Shown: piece after piece, positions 10,601-22,531 of the stretch
How the letters are laid out: every line of letters begins with the position of its first letter
Position numbering within the stretch: position 1 is the first letter of the stretch
Assembly: GCA_950295325.1 (NCBI GenBank)
Contig: OX485807.1
Location: 43,432,440-43,496,439 of the forward strand
DNA from: Polytrichum commune
Taxonomy: Eukaryota; Streptophyta; Polytrichopsida; Polytrichales; Polytrichaceae
Reading direction: 5' to 3'
Length of the DNA: 64,000 bases
Position numbers and translations under genes: made by a program
Notes under the pieces: generated by a model
Databases searched by the model: none
What the model was told of the DNA's origin: nothing
The model's input: the letters and a program-made list of their open reading frames with translations, nothing else

Positions 10601-12939
10601 GTGTTTGTTTTCAAGATGTTTGTAGACCTTACATATAGTGGTGTGGAGTTTGTAAAGAAGATGCAAGTCGGGGAGGAAATGGAGAATTATTGTATTATAT
10701 TTAACCTTGTCAAATGTTTGAAGAATTGGACGACAATGATTTGCTATGTGTATGACAATCAATACTGTAAAATATTGACCATTGCGTGTTATGACTTGCA
10801 ATATGAAGATAGTGTAGCATAAACTCTCTTTTGGGAAAATTTGAATGTTGTCATGGCATACAATGGTGTACCAAACGTAAACTTGAAAGGATTTATGATT
10901 GATAGTGCTCAAACTAGTTGGAATGCGGTGATGATGATATACGGGGACGGTGATCCAAGTCTACCCATAGTCGCACGTGAGCGTACATGTCTTTTTTATT
11001 GGTCTGCGAACTTGGATAAGGTGACCCAAAAGTGTATCAAACCATCATTGCAGTATCAACACAAACAAATATACACGGATTATAAGGATGCAAAAATAAT
11101 AAACGACAGCAAGACTGAGTACCATGTGATTCGTTCTTGGTGGTTGTTATCCAGAGCTACCTCAGAAGAAGACATCATTGATTTGTTAGAGTGGTTGGGT
11201 TTTTGGCATTTCCGTTATAGACAGTGGAATGGTCATGTCTCATTTATAAATACATACCAAACTTCATTATTCAATGTCATTCAATTTTCTTCATTGTTAT
11301 ATATAAGCTTAAGATATAATTATATTTTTAATTCTTATATTTGTGTGTTGTTCATAGAATATGACAATAAAAAAACGTGCAGAAATGCCAACATCCAACC
11401 TTGCAGAGACTGTACATAACAAATGGCTCCAACAACCCAATCTGTTTATATGAAGCTACAGTGGATGACATGATCTGTGCCTTCATGCAACTCGCGAGTT
11501 ATCGGCATGGTTTAAAAGGGGGTCTGATGGTAAAGGTTTTCATTTGGCATCCTTGAAACTCAAAACGACTGTCATGTGTGGAGATTCAAGATTGTTTGGC
11601 TGATGCCATAAAGTCTCACCTAGATGTTGAAGACGTCAACACAAAAGATTGTGCATTGAAAGGGTTCAAATTCATTGGTTCCACCAAATACATACCCAAC
11701 CTACCACCGGGTATTGATTGTAACTCTCATCGACATGACAAAGTGAACTATTTCATTCGTCACCCCAACACCAAAGCAACTTGTCAATGCATAGAGGAAT
11801 CATTCAATTGTGTAGTTCATGGTGTGGCTCATACTACATCCATGTTAGAGATTGGTTGTCTTGCTTCCAAGTTACACATTGCAAGATTGCCACCCAACTC
11901 AACTAAACGATGTTGGGCATTGCAAGCCATTACATGGACTATGTGCAATGCCAAATTTAAAACTGGCATACCGGCTCCAACATACAAAGGGCTCATGAAG
12001 GAATTTTTCTCTCCCAACAATGTGGAGTATGAATTTTGGCTTTGCCCTGACGACATCAAGCAATGTGTGAATGACAATAATAATAAGCATGTGTTGGATT
12101 GGTCTATAGTACCCAACATGTGGCTAGTGAAGATAGGTACCAAGCTATCGAGAAAGCAAGTTTTGGCGCTTGAGGATGTCGGATTTCAACTACTGCAGAG
12201 GGATGCATTGTCCCCTTGTCGTAGGCTTTCAACAATCACAACTTTCTCCATCCCTTGCTTGCATTTTTGTATGCCGCCAGACCCGGATGCCCACCCTGCA
12301 TTCAGGTTTGGGAAGACAGTGCGTCGCAATTCAACAACACTAGTGGCGGATTACAAAAACAAATGGGAGAGTGCCGGACTCATGGACGGTCACTATGTGG
12401 TCGGGGTCATTGCCATTCCATATTTGGGCTTTGGAGTGATAATCAACATTGTCTCTAAGGAGGATATCACATACCGTGCCACATTTGGCGACATCCCGCA
12501 TTGCGGATTTCACGAAAATGTCCTCTCATGCATTGGGAAAGAAAGGGAAACAGGTGTATTGCAAACATCTTTGTTATATGTTTAGTTTTTTGTGCAAGGT
12601 GGATTACAAAAGTGACAAGTTCATTCATGCACCTACATATACCTACCACGAGGTCATATAACTACTTGAACTTGATGGTATTGTAGAGTGTGAGTAGTAT
12701 TGGAAGTGTTCAACTAAGCTGCATGTATAAGAATGTCAATAAATGACATGTGTTGGTTTGGATTGTTATAATATAAACAATAATGAACCGAAAGTATTTC
12801 AAATGATTCATGGTAATATGCCTCCTTCATTCTTGCTTCATTTAAATGTTTTCAATTTACAATTGAAAATATACAATTAGTGTAATATTATATTTAGTGT
12901 ATGAACCCTAAACCCGTGCATCTTTATTAATTTTGGATT

Positions 12940-13049
12940 CATTACTCATGTGTTACTGCTCATTACTCATGTGTTACCGCTCACTACCTATGTCTTATTG
13001 CTCATCGCTCGCTACTCACTCCTCATCGGTCATAAGATAGCTTCCCCCT
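12940..13049 (-). repeat. Candidate right terminal inverted repeat of the MULE
   Basis: Reiterated ctcattactcatgtgtta / ccgctcactac units end in ataagatagcttccccct. The reverse complement resembles 1893-1960. Identity is patchy, as expected for an old element. Confidence 0.4.
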
Positions 13050-16000
13050 ATTCAAAAGGTGAACATCCTCATGAACAATATGTACCTATTATGCAAGGTT
13101 TTTAAGTGTTGGTTTTGGGTATACATACTTCAAACGCATAGGTGATAACAATTTGACTTGGTCCATTCAAACCAATAGGTGTTTTAAAACCTTTGATTAA
13201 CATTTTGGTTGTGTATATTTGTGCACGAGAATTTATTCTCTTTGCTAATGGTAGCTCTACCCAGAGTTCGGGAAGTTTTCTAAGCCTTAGTGGCTAATTG
13301 CCGGTAATTGCTACGAAGGGTCGGATTTTTTCCAATTTACAACAGCAAGAGCCGGTCTTTTGTAAAATCAATCGGCCAATTGCCTATATTTTCATTGGCC
13401 AATATCTGATTAAATGGAATTCATATCGGCACCAAGTGTTCAAAAAAATGTATGAAAAGTTATTAGAAATCATTTCTTAGTACAAAATCTTGAATAAGTG
13501 AAAAGAAAGGCATGTTCAAAACTTTAAATTTGAAGAGTTAATATCCTTGGTAGGATTTGAACCTAGCAATGCCTTCACCGCTTGAAGGCCAAGGGTCCCC
13601 CAATTCTTCATAGAAGCAATTGGATTTGGTCATGGAAAGGTTGTATAATTTAAAAAGTTTAAGGTTTAGGGTACTTCCTCAAGTGCATCATCAGATGCCC
13701 CAGACAAATAGCGCTCTAGATGCTTCCGGTTGAAATCCAGTAACTCACAAGAAGAATCAGCTACATTTCCCGGACATTTTCTGGTCCATCGGTTGATTGC
13801 CGGAGGATTGAAATTACAGTCGGATTGCCATCCGATGGTTGGAAATTTGGACCGGCCATGAGGGGAAATCCATCGGCTGATGATGAACTAGCCGTCGATA
13901 TTCCCCGAACACAGGCTCTACCAATCCTCCTTTTTTTTTTGAAAAAAATTGGTTTCCATTTGTGCCATTTCAGATAAGGATATTTGTTGCAATGAATGGG
14001 GAGAACCGACTGCTAGTTATAGATGATCATGTTGAACTTTAAAACATTAAGAAAATTACTGATCATATTTGAGGAATATGTGGAAGATACCTCAAAAAAA
14101 GAGTTAAATGAAAGATGTAAACATGTCCTACTAAACTGTTGCATTCATTACGCAAGTGTTGGTTAAACTAAACCACCTAACCCTTCAAATAGAAGTTAAA
14201 CCCCTAGCTTAATACTTGATGAACCACTACATTGTTTATGGTAATTCTTTTCACATATACTATTTGCAAAGGGCCTAAACTAGACAACCGGAAGTCTCAA
14301 AGTGTCATGTCTTCTAATTACCTATATGATAGTTACATAAATAATTTTCAAGTAAAAACAATATTTACATCATGACATTTAGTGTGGCACATTGGGATAC
14401 TTGAGATGATAGTTTTGCATTTAGTATGGATGTGGATCATTGCAACATCTTTGGCTAGGTGTTTGAGAGAACACATTGTTAATGTTCGGTTTGCATTGAT
14501 GTTGAAATTGCACATCACTATTGGGGGTGGGTTATGACACATAAGGGAACAATATTAACATAGGGAAAAAACCAACAATGTTTTATGATCGATCACAACC
14601 CCATCCCAAATGTATTGAGTTCCAAACAAATAACCAAAGAAAATTGCCCAAATATATCCTCCCCTTCCCCCCTTTGGAACCATAACACCATATGCCCATC
14701 CATTGGCAAATTTTTGTTTTTGTTTTGGCACAAATTGAAAAATCGATTGCAAAGAGAACCCAAAATACAACCAACTCGGCTGAAACAACGCAACCCAAGT
14801 GGATGCATTGGCAAATATCAAGGGGATTATAATGCTTAGAAATGGACATTAGTGGAATCTAGAGGGCCCTAGACAATTACTACCTCCTTTTGAAGGCGAA
14901 CACCTTAAATGAGCATGAACAAGCTAGCCAACACCTATCTCCCCAAGGGCAAGCCCTTAGATTCCCACATGCTTGGTTGAGAATTTCCAATTCTCTAGGA
15001 TACCCCCAATGTGATTGGGTGGTAGGATGCACCGGAAATCCAAATGATAGTAAGGTTGCCCATCCAAGTACTATCATGGCTCCGAGTTCCCATGGGATTC
15101 GGGTCAAGGCATGTGGGTATCTTACTGGAAGTGTACGTTGTTATATCCTTGACTAAAGACAACATGCCCTCCCAATTGTGTTCACTTTTGACTGTGGAAT
15201 ACTTAATAACAGTTGAAGACACATGCCAATATATATTTGAACATGTGTAATTATGGTGTTTGTTCTTTGATCTGCACATGACCACACATGAAACAAATAC
15301 GGGTGTTTGGTTTAGAAAAATCACCAAATAACACTTGCATGTCCTTTAAGAAGGTGTGCGAGGCCTTATCATGTGGTCACTCTTTTCTATTAGGAATAGT
15401 TGAACATTATGAGACATGTATTTTGATGAATTTGGACTATGTGCTTAAATTACAAACATTATTCTTAACTTCAAAACACATTGAGATAGCATACATGATA
15501 ATTTGCAAGAGACATAGAACTTTCACTTTGACTTCTTAAAACTTGGCACATCAACTTCAATTTTTGAAACTCAAAAGACAAATACGTGTTATTTGCACTT
15601 GCTTACTTGATGAAACAATCCACACGCTGATTGAACTTGTTTGCAAAATTGGAAGTGCTCACAAGAGGACCACATACATGACCTAATGAAACATGTGAAG
15701 CTTGTAAGATAGAGAACACATGTCTAGAAATAGAGAAAGTGTGTATCAACATGTTTACATTTTTTGGAAGTGCAAAATTATACAATTTTTGGGTTTATGG
15801 AAATGAAAATGACATGATATATAACATAATCTTCAAAACAAATATATTCAAAAGGCAGATGTCAAACCAAACCTACAGTACGGTGTTGGAATTTGTCTTT
15901 AAAGTGCATGTTCTACTACAGTCAATGAGGAGTTGTTGTTAAACAATAATAATTGGGGTTGATATCCACTCATTGGTTTAGGGTTTGGGATTATAAGGTT

Positions 16001-16320
16001 CGAGGTTCAGAGTTGGGGCTAAGGAAAGGTCATATTGCAATCTAACACAATTTAGGGGCATAAATTGTTCCGGTTGTTGCTTACCAATGCCACTTGTGAA
16101 GTAGAATGTCACTACTAAAGTGGCAACTTGGTAATGCCAATGGTAGCATAGAGTGATGGTGCACATGCCGGTCAAACATGCTCGCCCTTTGCACAATACA
16201 CATATTGGTTGGTCACGAAAGGAGAGGATCCCAAGCATACATTATGGATTCACGTCCCCATCTTGTGATTGTTGGTGGTTGAGTAATGGTACAATAATCT
16301 CCCGCTTAAGTACGCACTTT
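13050..16320. other. Intergenic AT-rich DNA
   Basis: No gene is supported. A tRNA-like B-box phrase (ggttcaaatcc on the - strand at about 13,553-13,563), preceded on that strand by an A-box-like tggccttcaagcgg (about 13,583-13,596), suggests a worn SINE. Open frames at 14,555-15,330 overlap on both strands and match nothing I know. Confidence 0.4.
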
Positions 16321-16329
16321 GCACTGGAG

Positions 16330-16826
16330 CATGGGTAGATCACTTAGTGCATTTTAAAAACGACGTGCGGCATAATATACAGAGGATTAAAATCATTTGA
16401 AATAAAAATTATAAAGGAATTCCAAATAATGAAGGGGCCATTAAATGTAGACAATCCCATTATAAGTAAGTTAGATGGACATAAAACACGGGCCATTCTT
16501 TTTTTGTAAAATTAATATAGGGGCTGAAGATAAGGATCCTAGAAGGTATGTTTAGTATGGTATGTAAATGGGTTTAGGACTCACGGGGATCTATGATAAT
16601 TGGGATTTCCGTCTGTCCAAAAATGAATTAAAAGGAATATAGAGTACAAAAAATTGCAATGACTTGGACAATATAAGTAATGAAAGGGTGCAAACAAATG
16701 GGCCATTTTTTAAATTTAAGTAATTATAGGGAGGCTTTAATTCAACCCTTGAAGGTAAATAGCCCCAAAACAAATAGCCCCCAGCCGCACGTGGTGCACA
16801 AAAATGCTTTAGAGTGATCTACCCGT
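16330..16826. mobile_element. 497-bp MULE-type MITE with 9-bp target duplication
   Basis: The terminal inverted repeats read catgggtagatcact at the left and, reverse-complemented, acgggtagatcact at the right; the similarity continues inward to an acgtgcggc block. The flanks carry an exact 9-bp direct repeat, gcactggag (16,321-16,329 and 16,827-16,835), the length typical of Mutator-family transposases. There is no coding capacity. Confidence 0.82.
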
Positions 16827-16835
16827 GCACTGGAG

Positions 16836-17668
16836 TCGTTGGTGTGCACTTAGTTGGTAGGTGTGTACTTTGTAGATTCCATCGAACCAAAAGAAATGAG
16901 CGGTTTTTTAGATATTGATGATGCCAATAACGAAGAATATTGTGTTGTTATGCTGGAGGACGTTGATGGAGTTCTAGAAAAGATGTGAATTGAAGAAGAA
17001 CCACCTATCGATGATGAAATCTAGCCTATCAAGACCTTTTTGAATCTAAAAGTGCTACCGACTTCAACGGCTTTGAAACTCTACATAGCACTGCCCTCGA
17101 CATCGACGACCCATTGCTTTGCTCTGATGTTCGAATGGAAGTTGGATAGATGTATCATGAACTGTGACGATCATTTGAGATGTTTTAGCAAAACAATAAC
17201 AAACTGACAATGAATGTCAAGGATACAAAAAAATCATGCATTTGTGGCAAATGACTTTGCATGACATGTTCAAACAGTAAAATTTGAACCCTGATTTTTG
17301 TCCCAAAAATTTGTGCACTTAACCAGGATGCATACTTAAACGGGTGTGTACATAGGCGGGAGATTATTGTACGTGAATAACTTTGTTGTCTTTACCTTTT
17401 TATTTGTTAGATAGTTGTTTTGGAGTGGTATGAGAAAGAAGACGCAAGAGGAGTTCCTTTGGTCTCTTGTATAGAACCTATCTTCTATTTACGAGCTTAT
17501 TTTGACATTGGCTTTTATAAAATTATTGCATTTGAAATTGCGAATGACCAACCCAAAACAAGAGGGAGCTTTTGATTTACTTATTATCCAAACAAACAAA
17601 ATTGAATTCCAATTTGGTCAAATTTGGCGAGAGAGAAGAAGTGGCATGTCCAAGGTTGTTGTCTACAT
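16836..17668. other. Intergenic DNA, no feature seen
   Basis: A stretch rich in gatgatg/gaagaa words near 16,895-17,160 looks like worn coding sequence but has stops in all + frames. I assign nothing. Confidence 0.35.
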
Positions 17669-18165
17669 GCCACTTCACACACGAGCCAAGAGCCGTGACC
17701 ACGAAATTTGTGAGAGCCCAAAAGAAAGTGTCCAATGGCCGTCCCAAGACCACCTCCTAGATCATGTAGTGCGGTCATGGACCCTCAAGTGTAGTGTGAA
17801 GTCAAATGTGACCGGGCCTTCAACCAAATGTTATTTCAATGAATTTTAATTCATGTGGGTCCTCACGCATGATAAAATAGAACAAATCAACAGTTGCAAG
17901 TATTTGGAGTACGATGGTCTCCCGGTTTTGTGTTAGGCCTACGTCCAAGAGGTGGGTTTTGAGAATGGTCCAAATAACAATAAAACATGATCCAATCGAT
18001 GCCATGTAGGAATCCATGTAGACTTAACATCCATCTTGCATTCACATACTCCATTGGTCTCTCAAGCGTAGTGTGAAGCGAACTTGGACTGGCTCCACCA
18101 TTTCCACCAATGAGAGTGCTTAATGTGAAATGGTCATGGGCTCTCAGTCTCGTCTGTAAAGTGGC
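17669..18165. repeat. About 500-bp repeat family, copy 1, with inverted ends
   Basis: The left end reads gccacttcacacacgag followed by gccaagag. The right end reads gggctctcagtctcgtctgt followed by aaagtggccc, an imperfect inverted copy. The whole segment matches 28,485-28,984 in the same orientation with scattered substitutions. No target duplication is visible. It is probably a MITE. Confidence 0.75.
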
Positions 18166-20035
18166 CCTATTTTCAAAAGTGGATTCCATGGTCACTTGTA
18201 AAGAAGTACGCTTAATCATTTGGGACCCCCAAAGTGTCATAAAAAAATAGAACAAATCTACTTGTTGGTTAGTTTGTGTAAGTTAGACAATGCTAGTAAG
18301 GCAAGTTGAGATATATCGAGTTGAACACTTGCATGCATTGCTATCCACTATTTTGACAATTGTCATATGGCTTGAGACTCACTCAATTTGCTCCACTATA
18401 CATCTCCCTAGAAACATGTGTGATTGAACGGGCAATCACATGGTTTGGGTTTGTGGCATTATATGTAATACCTTGTGATGTTGGGGAGGCTCAACCTTAG
18501 CAAGCATGTTAAGTACGTAGTACTACCTTTCACGTACATGTACGTTGATCCGTAGGGAGGATCCCACATGTATGCTTCGGCATCACTCACGGGCATGTCC
18601 GAGGAATGAACGACATGCAAATACACATGCCATATCAAGATAGATCGTTTGCGAGAGATCTAAACGTGAAAGAAAGAGGAGTTTAGGATAACTTTACTTA
18701 TTGGATGGTTGGATTAGTTTATCAAAAGATAAAGGATGCATGTATAAAGGAAATACTATAGATTTGCTCGTGAACCACGGACACAATAAGTTGTATACAT
18801 GTGTGTAGTTTTTTTTAGTGGGTTTCATGGTAGGAAAAACTCAACGAGTTGATTCCAATCTTATCATCAACATAATTTATGGTGTTGCTTCATTATTAAG
18901 TTGGTATGGTCATATGTGTACTTCCGAGGTCAACGTTACAAGAATTAGGGGACCCATAATGAGCCCGCTTCTTTTCAAATGTGAACGTTATATACAATTT
19001 GGGGGAGTGAACCAGCTTACGTGTAACTAGTTGTGGATTTTCCCATTCCATTGTTTAGAGTACAAAAATCTAGTACACTTCATTGGGAATAAGCACGAAC
19101 GTGTTATACATCGACTTGCTCATACATAAATTGGGTTATGGACTAGATAATCAACAAGAGGAGAGTAGATGACAACCGGTGGGAGTAGTGAATCCCTATT
19201 GGATTGAGTCATTAGTTGTGACATATCAAACTTGTGGATGTAATTTGGGAATTATGGATGTTATTGCAACTCGTAGGATGAAGAAATGTTTTGAACTCCT
19301 ATGATTGTTGTTCTCTTGGATGATCAATCACTCATGAGATTTAAATTGTAGCTAGGACATGAGTTTGTATTAACCCTATTGTATGCACTTCGTAAGTATT
19401 ATCACATCCATCCGGTTGGAAGTTCCATATATGCTTGTGTCGTAGGAAAAACCACATTCCACATTTGTAAAGTTATGAGTTATTAATCAATTATGTGTTT
19501 GATTCCATAAAAACATCTCGAAAACTCCACTTAGCAAAACATATCACAAGAAACAAGTAGAAATACATAAAGAACCAAATATTGATGTGTTGATGTATTT
19601 TTTGATTCGAGTACTTGTTCTCAACTATATCATACATGTTATATCAATCAACAAATTTTAGTAAACCTAAGAACTTCTTAAGATAGTGTCTGAGATGACC
19701 CTCAACCACCGGATGATAGTGAAGAGGTACCCAAACCTAACTGCGTGGTTCGCAGTTCGATTCTCAACCATGAAATCGTCTCTCAACTTGACGGAAAACT
19801 AACCAGGTGGTCAAGCGCCTCTTAAGTTCCAAAAAAAAACTATACAAATTTATACTTATTAATATATACTCTTAATTGCCATTAAAATCTAAAAGACATA
19901 TGTATGTAGCTTCAAAGCACGTAGAAAATCTTCAAAAACCCTAGTTTGGATTCTTTGGGTGTTTCATGATTAGAGGGCTTGGAGGTTCGTTATACGACAT
20001 AGATCCACATGTTTTCATGAGTTGTCACAAAATGT

Positions 20036-20071
<36 letters not shown>

Positions 20072-22024
20072 TGTTTATACTTTTTTGAATAAACTATCTT
20101 ATGTCAAGGAGATGGTAAAAAGTAGATCAAAGTAGGTAGAAGTGTAAATTTTGCTTGTTAACCTTAAACTTCGATACCACCTTGCCAAGATAAGAGCTTA
20201 CGTGGATACAACACGCGCGTTTGGGAACACGTGAGGAATCGTGGTTCATGCGTAGGTGCACATGGTAGGAATCCGGGTGTCAAACAATAGGGTTTTGCTA
20301 CTTGTCAACTCGAAAGGCGCACCCCTTGCTACTAAGTTGATGTATTAACAAGGTATCCCAGATGGGCGCCTTCACATTGCCTTCTAACAAAGGAACTCTT
20401 GAACATGATAGTGTTCAACATGCTCAAATTCACGTTGGTGAAAACACATATATGATATTTATTCTTTCAATTAGTTTCGGATCACCACTTTCAACATACT
20501 CAATATGTGACAACTCGGTTGGGATGTGAGTGAGAAAGTTCATAGGTGTGGCATAAACCAAGGTTTTTGCTGGTCATCTTAAAGTCAATTGAAAAAACAT
20601 CTTAAGTTAGTAAACATTGTCTTCTAGGATTCAAGAATCATTGGCATTATGCATTCTTGTTCTTTTTGGTTTCATAACATTACTCACCCTAGCCATGGCG
20701 TTCTGTGGGCCATCGCTAAGCTGAGGAATGTTATGTCAAATGAAAAAACAAATTATGACTAAGATTTTTGAACTTAACTTAAGAAGCACACTCTATTCAA
20801 ACTATCTTTCTAGAACATTGTGTACATGAAGGGGCTTCATATTGTGGATAGGGGGACAAATGGTGGTCCTTCTTCTTTACATATTTGTTTAATAATAGGG
20901 GAATGTTGTATGCCACACACTAACATCCATGCATACATTATTATATACAACAATGTTGTAATGTACGTGCCACTTATTATTTGGAGTTAGAGGGGTTATA
21001 ACAATTTACTTTTAAGTGTTGTACCTCACTTGGTAGATTTGGTTGATTAGAATAAACTTATAATGTCTCTAAATAGTACGTGACACCATATAATATATAG
21101 TGTATCTTAGACACATGTCTATCATAACTTAGTCAGCAACTACATGCACCGGAGGGGGTTCACCTAGTGTAAAATCTTGCATGTATGTGCAATATCCAAC
21201 ATATATATATATATTATATAGTATAGTATAGTATATTATGTAATATATGTATGTTGGGGTGTATTCAAATTTTTGGCATACACTTTGAGGGCCTTAAAAT
21301 TACATAATATTGGAATTCAAGCATTTTGATGCGATGTCATGTTAATTTAGAGTTATTTTTAGATTTTATATGCATAACCGTTTATTTATCTTAAGAAATC
21401 AAAAGCTTTGAAAATAGGACTAGAAGTAATAGAAGCATTTCCCAAGATTCCAATGCACAAAAACATAGCAATGAAATTCGTATTTAGTATAAATTTATTG
21501 ATGAGATGTAGTATAGAAATTGCAGTATACAAATGTAGAGATGTAGTATACAAATGGTTCAAGTATGAACCAATAAGGTCTAGCATACACATAACCCAAC
21601 TTACCTTTGAGCACAAACAAATTTTGCTAAACACTCAAATTTCTCCCCACCTCTAAATGCCTCCAATGGGTTGAACACAACTGGGAGAACCTATGCATCT
21701 GGTTAAGAAATCAACAAACATGCACTTTTGATAATCGCAACTAATTCAGGGGAGGTTTGATTTCCAATACAGTTTTTGTATTTTGTATTATTTGTATTGC
21801 AAATCTATGAACAATTTTTGTGTTTGGTAGATCTAACCTGTGGAAGTTGGAGAACATCAAATACAAGCCAAATAACACCCACATACCTTACTTCTTAACC
21901 TCTTCGTACAAAGGTTTAGTGAGCGCTCTTGAGACGATTGTGGCTTATATGATGGCAAGAATGTGATGAAGCAAACCTTTGTACATAGTAATTGCGGAGA
22001 AGGTTAAACTTGTACATAGTTCTT
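18166..22024. other. Intergenic AT-rich DNA with a SINE-like patch and a microsatellite
   Basis: No gene is supported. At 19,690-19,838 a sequence with a B-box-like agttcgattct and a short poly(A) end could be a SINE remnant (low confidence). A compound (TA)n(CA)n microsatellite lies at 20,036-20,071. Confidence 0.4.
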
Positions 22025-22323
22025 CACTACACTAAATATGATATTTAGTGTTTGATACACTAAATAAACCCTATGAAAGTAAGTAACATTAATGTAAACT
22101 CAAACACTAAAAACTATGGTAATATGTGGAAGTAACATGTTCGAATTTAGTGTTAGTAAGGATATGAAAAAAATTATATATTAAAGGAGGTGACAGTAGG
22201 GAAGGTAGTGGCACGTTTTTGTCTAACACTAATTATCAAGGAATTGAAAATTAGTGTTTAGCATGGCAGGGTGGTAACAACACTAAATATAATCAAACAC
22301 TAAATATCATATTTAGTGTAGTG
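22025..22323. mobile_element. 299-bp MITE with perfect 32-bp terminal inverted repeats
   Basis: The left end cactacactaaatatgatat (continuing to 22,056) is the exact reverse complement of 22,292-22,323. Each end itself contains a small palindrome, actaaatat / atatttagt. The interior repeats the word cactaaa and has no coding potential. No convincing target duplication is seen. A related cactaaatatg / tttagtg sequence occurs near 38,415-38,505. Confidence 0.8.
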
Positions 22324-22531
22324 TGTGGTTGGAAATATACTTTGATGAATTTAGAAGAAAGCATGCTTTTAGATATTGTGCATATTCACACATATTGTCC
22401 TAGAATAAAAGAAAAATAAAATAAAATTATAGAGTGGCACTCGGTTTCACATCCAACCCTTAGTTGTTTATAAAGAAAAAGAAAACAATGTGCATTTTTT
22501 ACCATGACGTGGATACCAGGCCCGCTTGCCC

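Larger units (their letters stand above)
8778..12720 (+). pseudogene. MULE-type transposase, frameshifted and split by a solo LTR
   Basis: Fragments in order: an N-terminal Cys/His-rich part (8778-9146, with MDYMDKICDGHPWC); 9426-9628; interruption by the solo LTR; resumption at 10,606 (VFVFKMFVDLTYSGVEF); the catalytic-core region at about 10,740-11,260 (ACYDLQYED, then GFMIDSAQTSWNAV, then FWHFRYRQWNGHV); a long open stretch at 11,557-12,500; and a C-terminal SWIM-like zinc finger at about 12,450-12,660 (KGKQVYCKHLCYMF). The aspartates in YDLQ and FMIDSAQ fit the first two positions of a DDE RNase-H-fold core. There are in-frame stops near 10,822 and 12,662, a frameshift before 11,557 and another near 12,500. 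The 11,578 start given by a raw open-frame scan is GTG and not a real start. Function when intact: cut-and-paste transposition in the nucleus. It cannot be made now. Confidence 0.75.
1893..13049 (+). mobile_element. Proposed composite Mutator-like (MULE) element, about 11.2 kb, decayed
   Basis: The left edge reads gggggg then agtgctattttgtgag. The reverse complement of the right edge reads ggggg then aagctatcttatga. Both ends also carry sub-terminal repeats of the type gtgag(t/c)ggtaac (left 1910-1950, right 12,940-13,030). Between them lie a decayed MULE transposase (+) and a second decayed coding region (-). The flanks (left ...tgttaaaag, right tattcaaaag...) are similar but not an exact 9-bp duplication, so the outer limits are an inference. 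Younger insertions (396-bp MITE, 972-bp solo LTR) are nested inside. The alternative is an independent transposase relic and an unrelated relic lying side by side, with similar ends by chance. Confidence 0.42.

Noticed and set aside
11578-12585. 335-codon open frame as an independent gene
   Set aside because: It begins with GTG, its upstream and downstream sequence continues the MULE transposase in other frames, and it lacks the SWIM finger that follows by frameshift. It is a piece of the transposase.
13550-13600. tRNA gene on the - strand
   Set aside because: Only B-box-like and A-box-like words are present; no acceptor or anticodon stem can be drawn. It is at best a SINE remnant.
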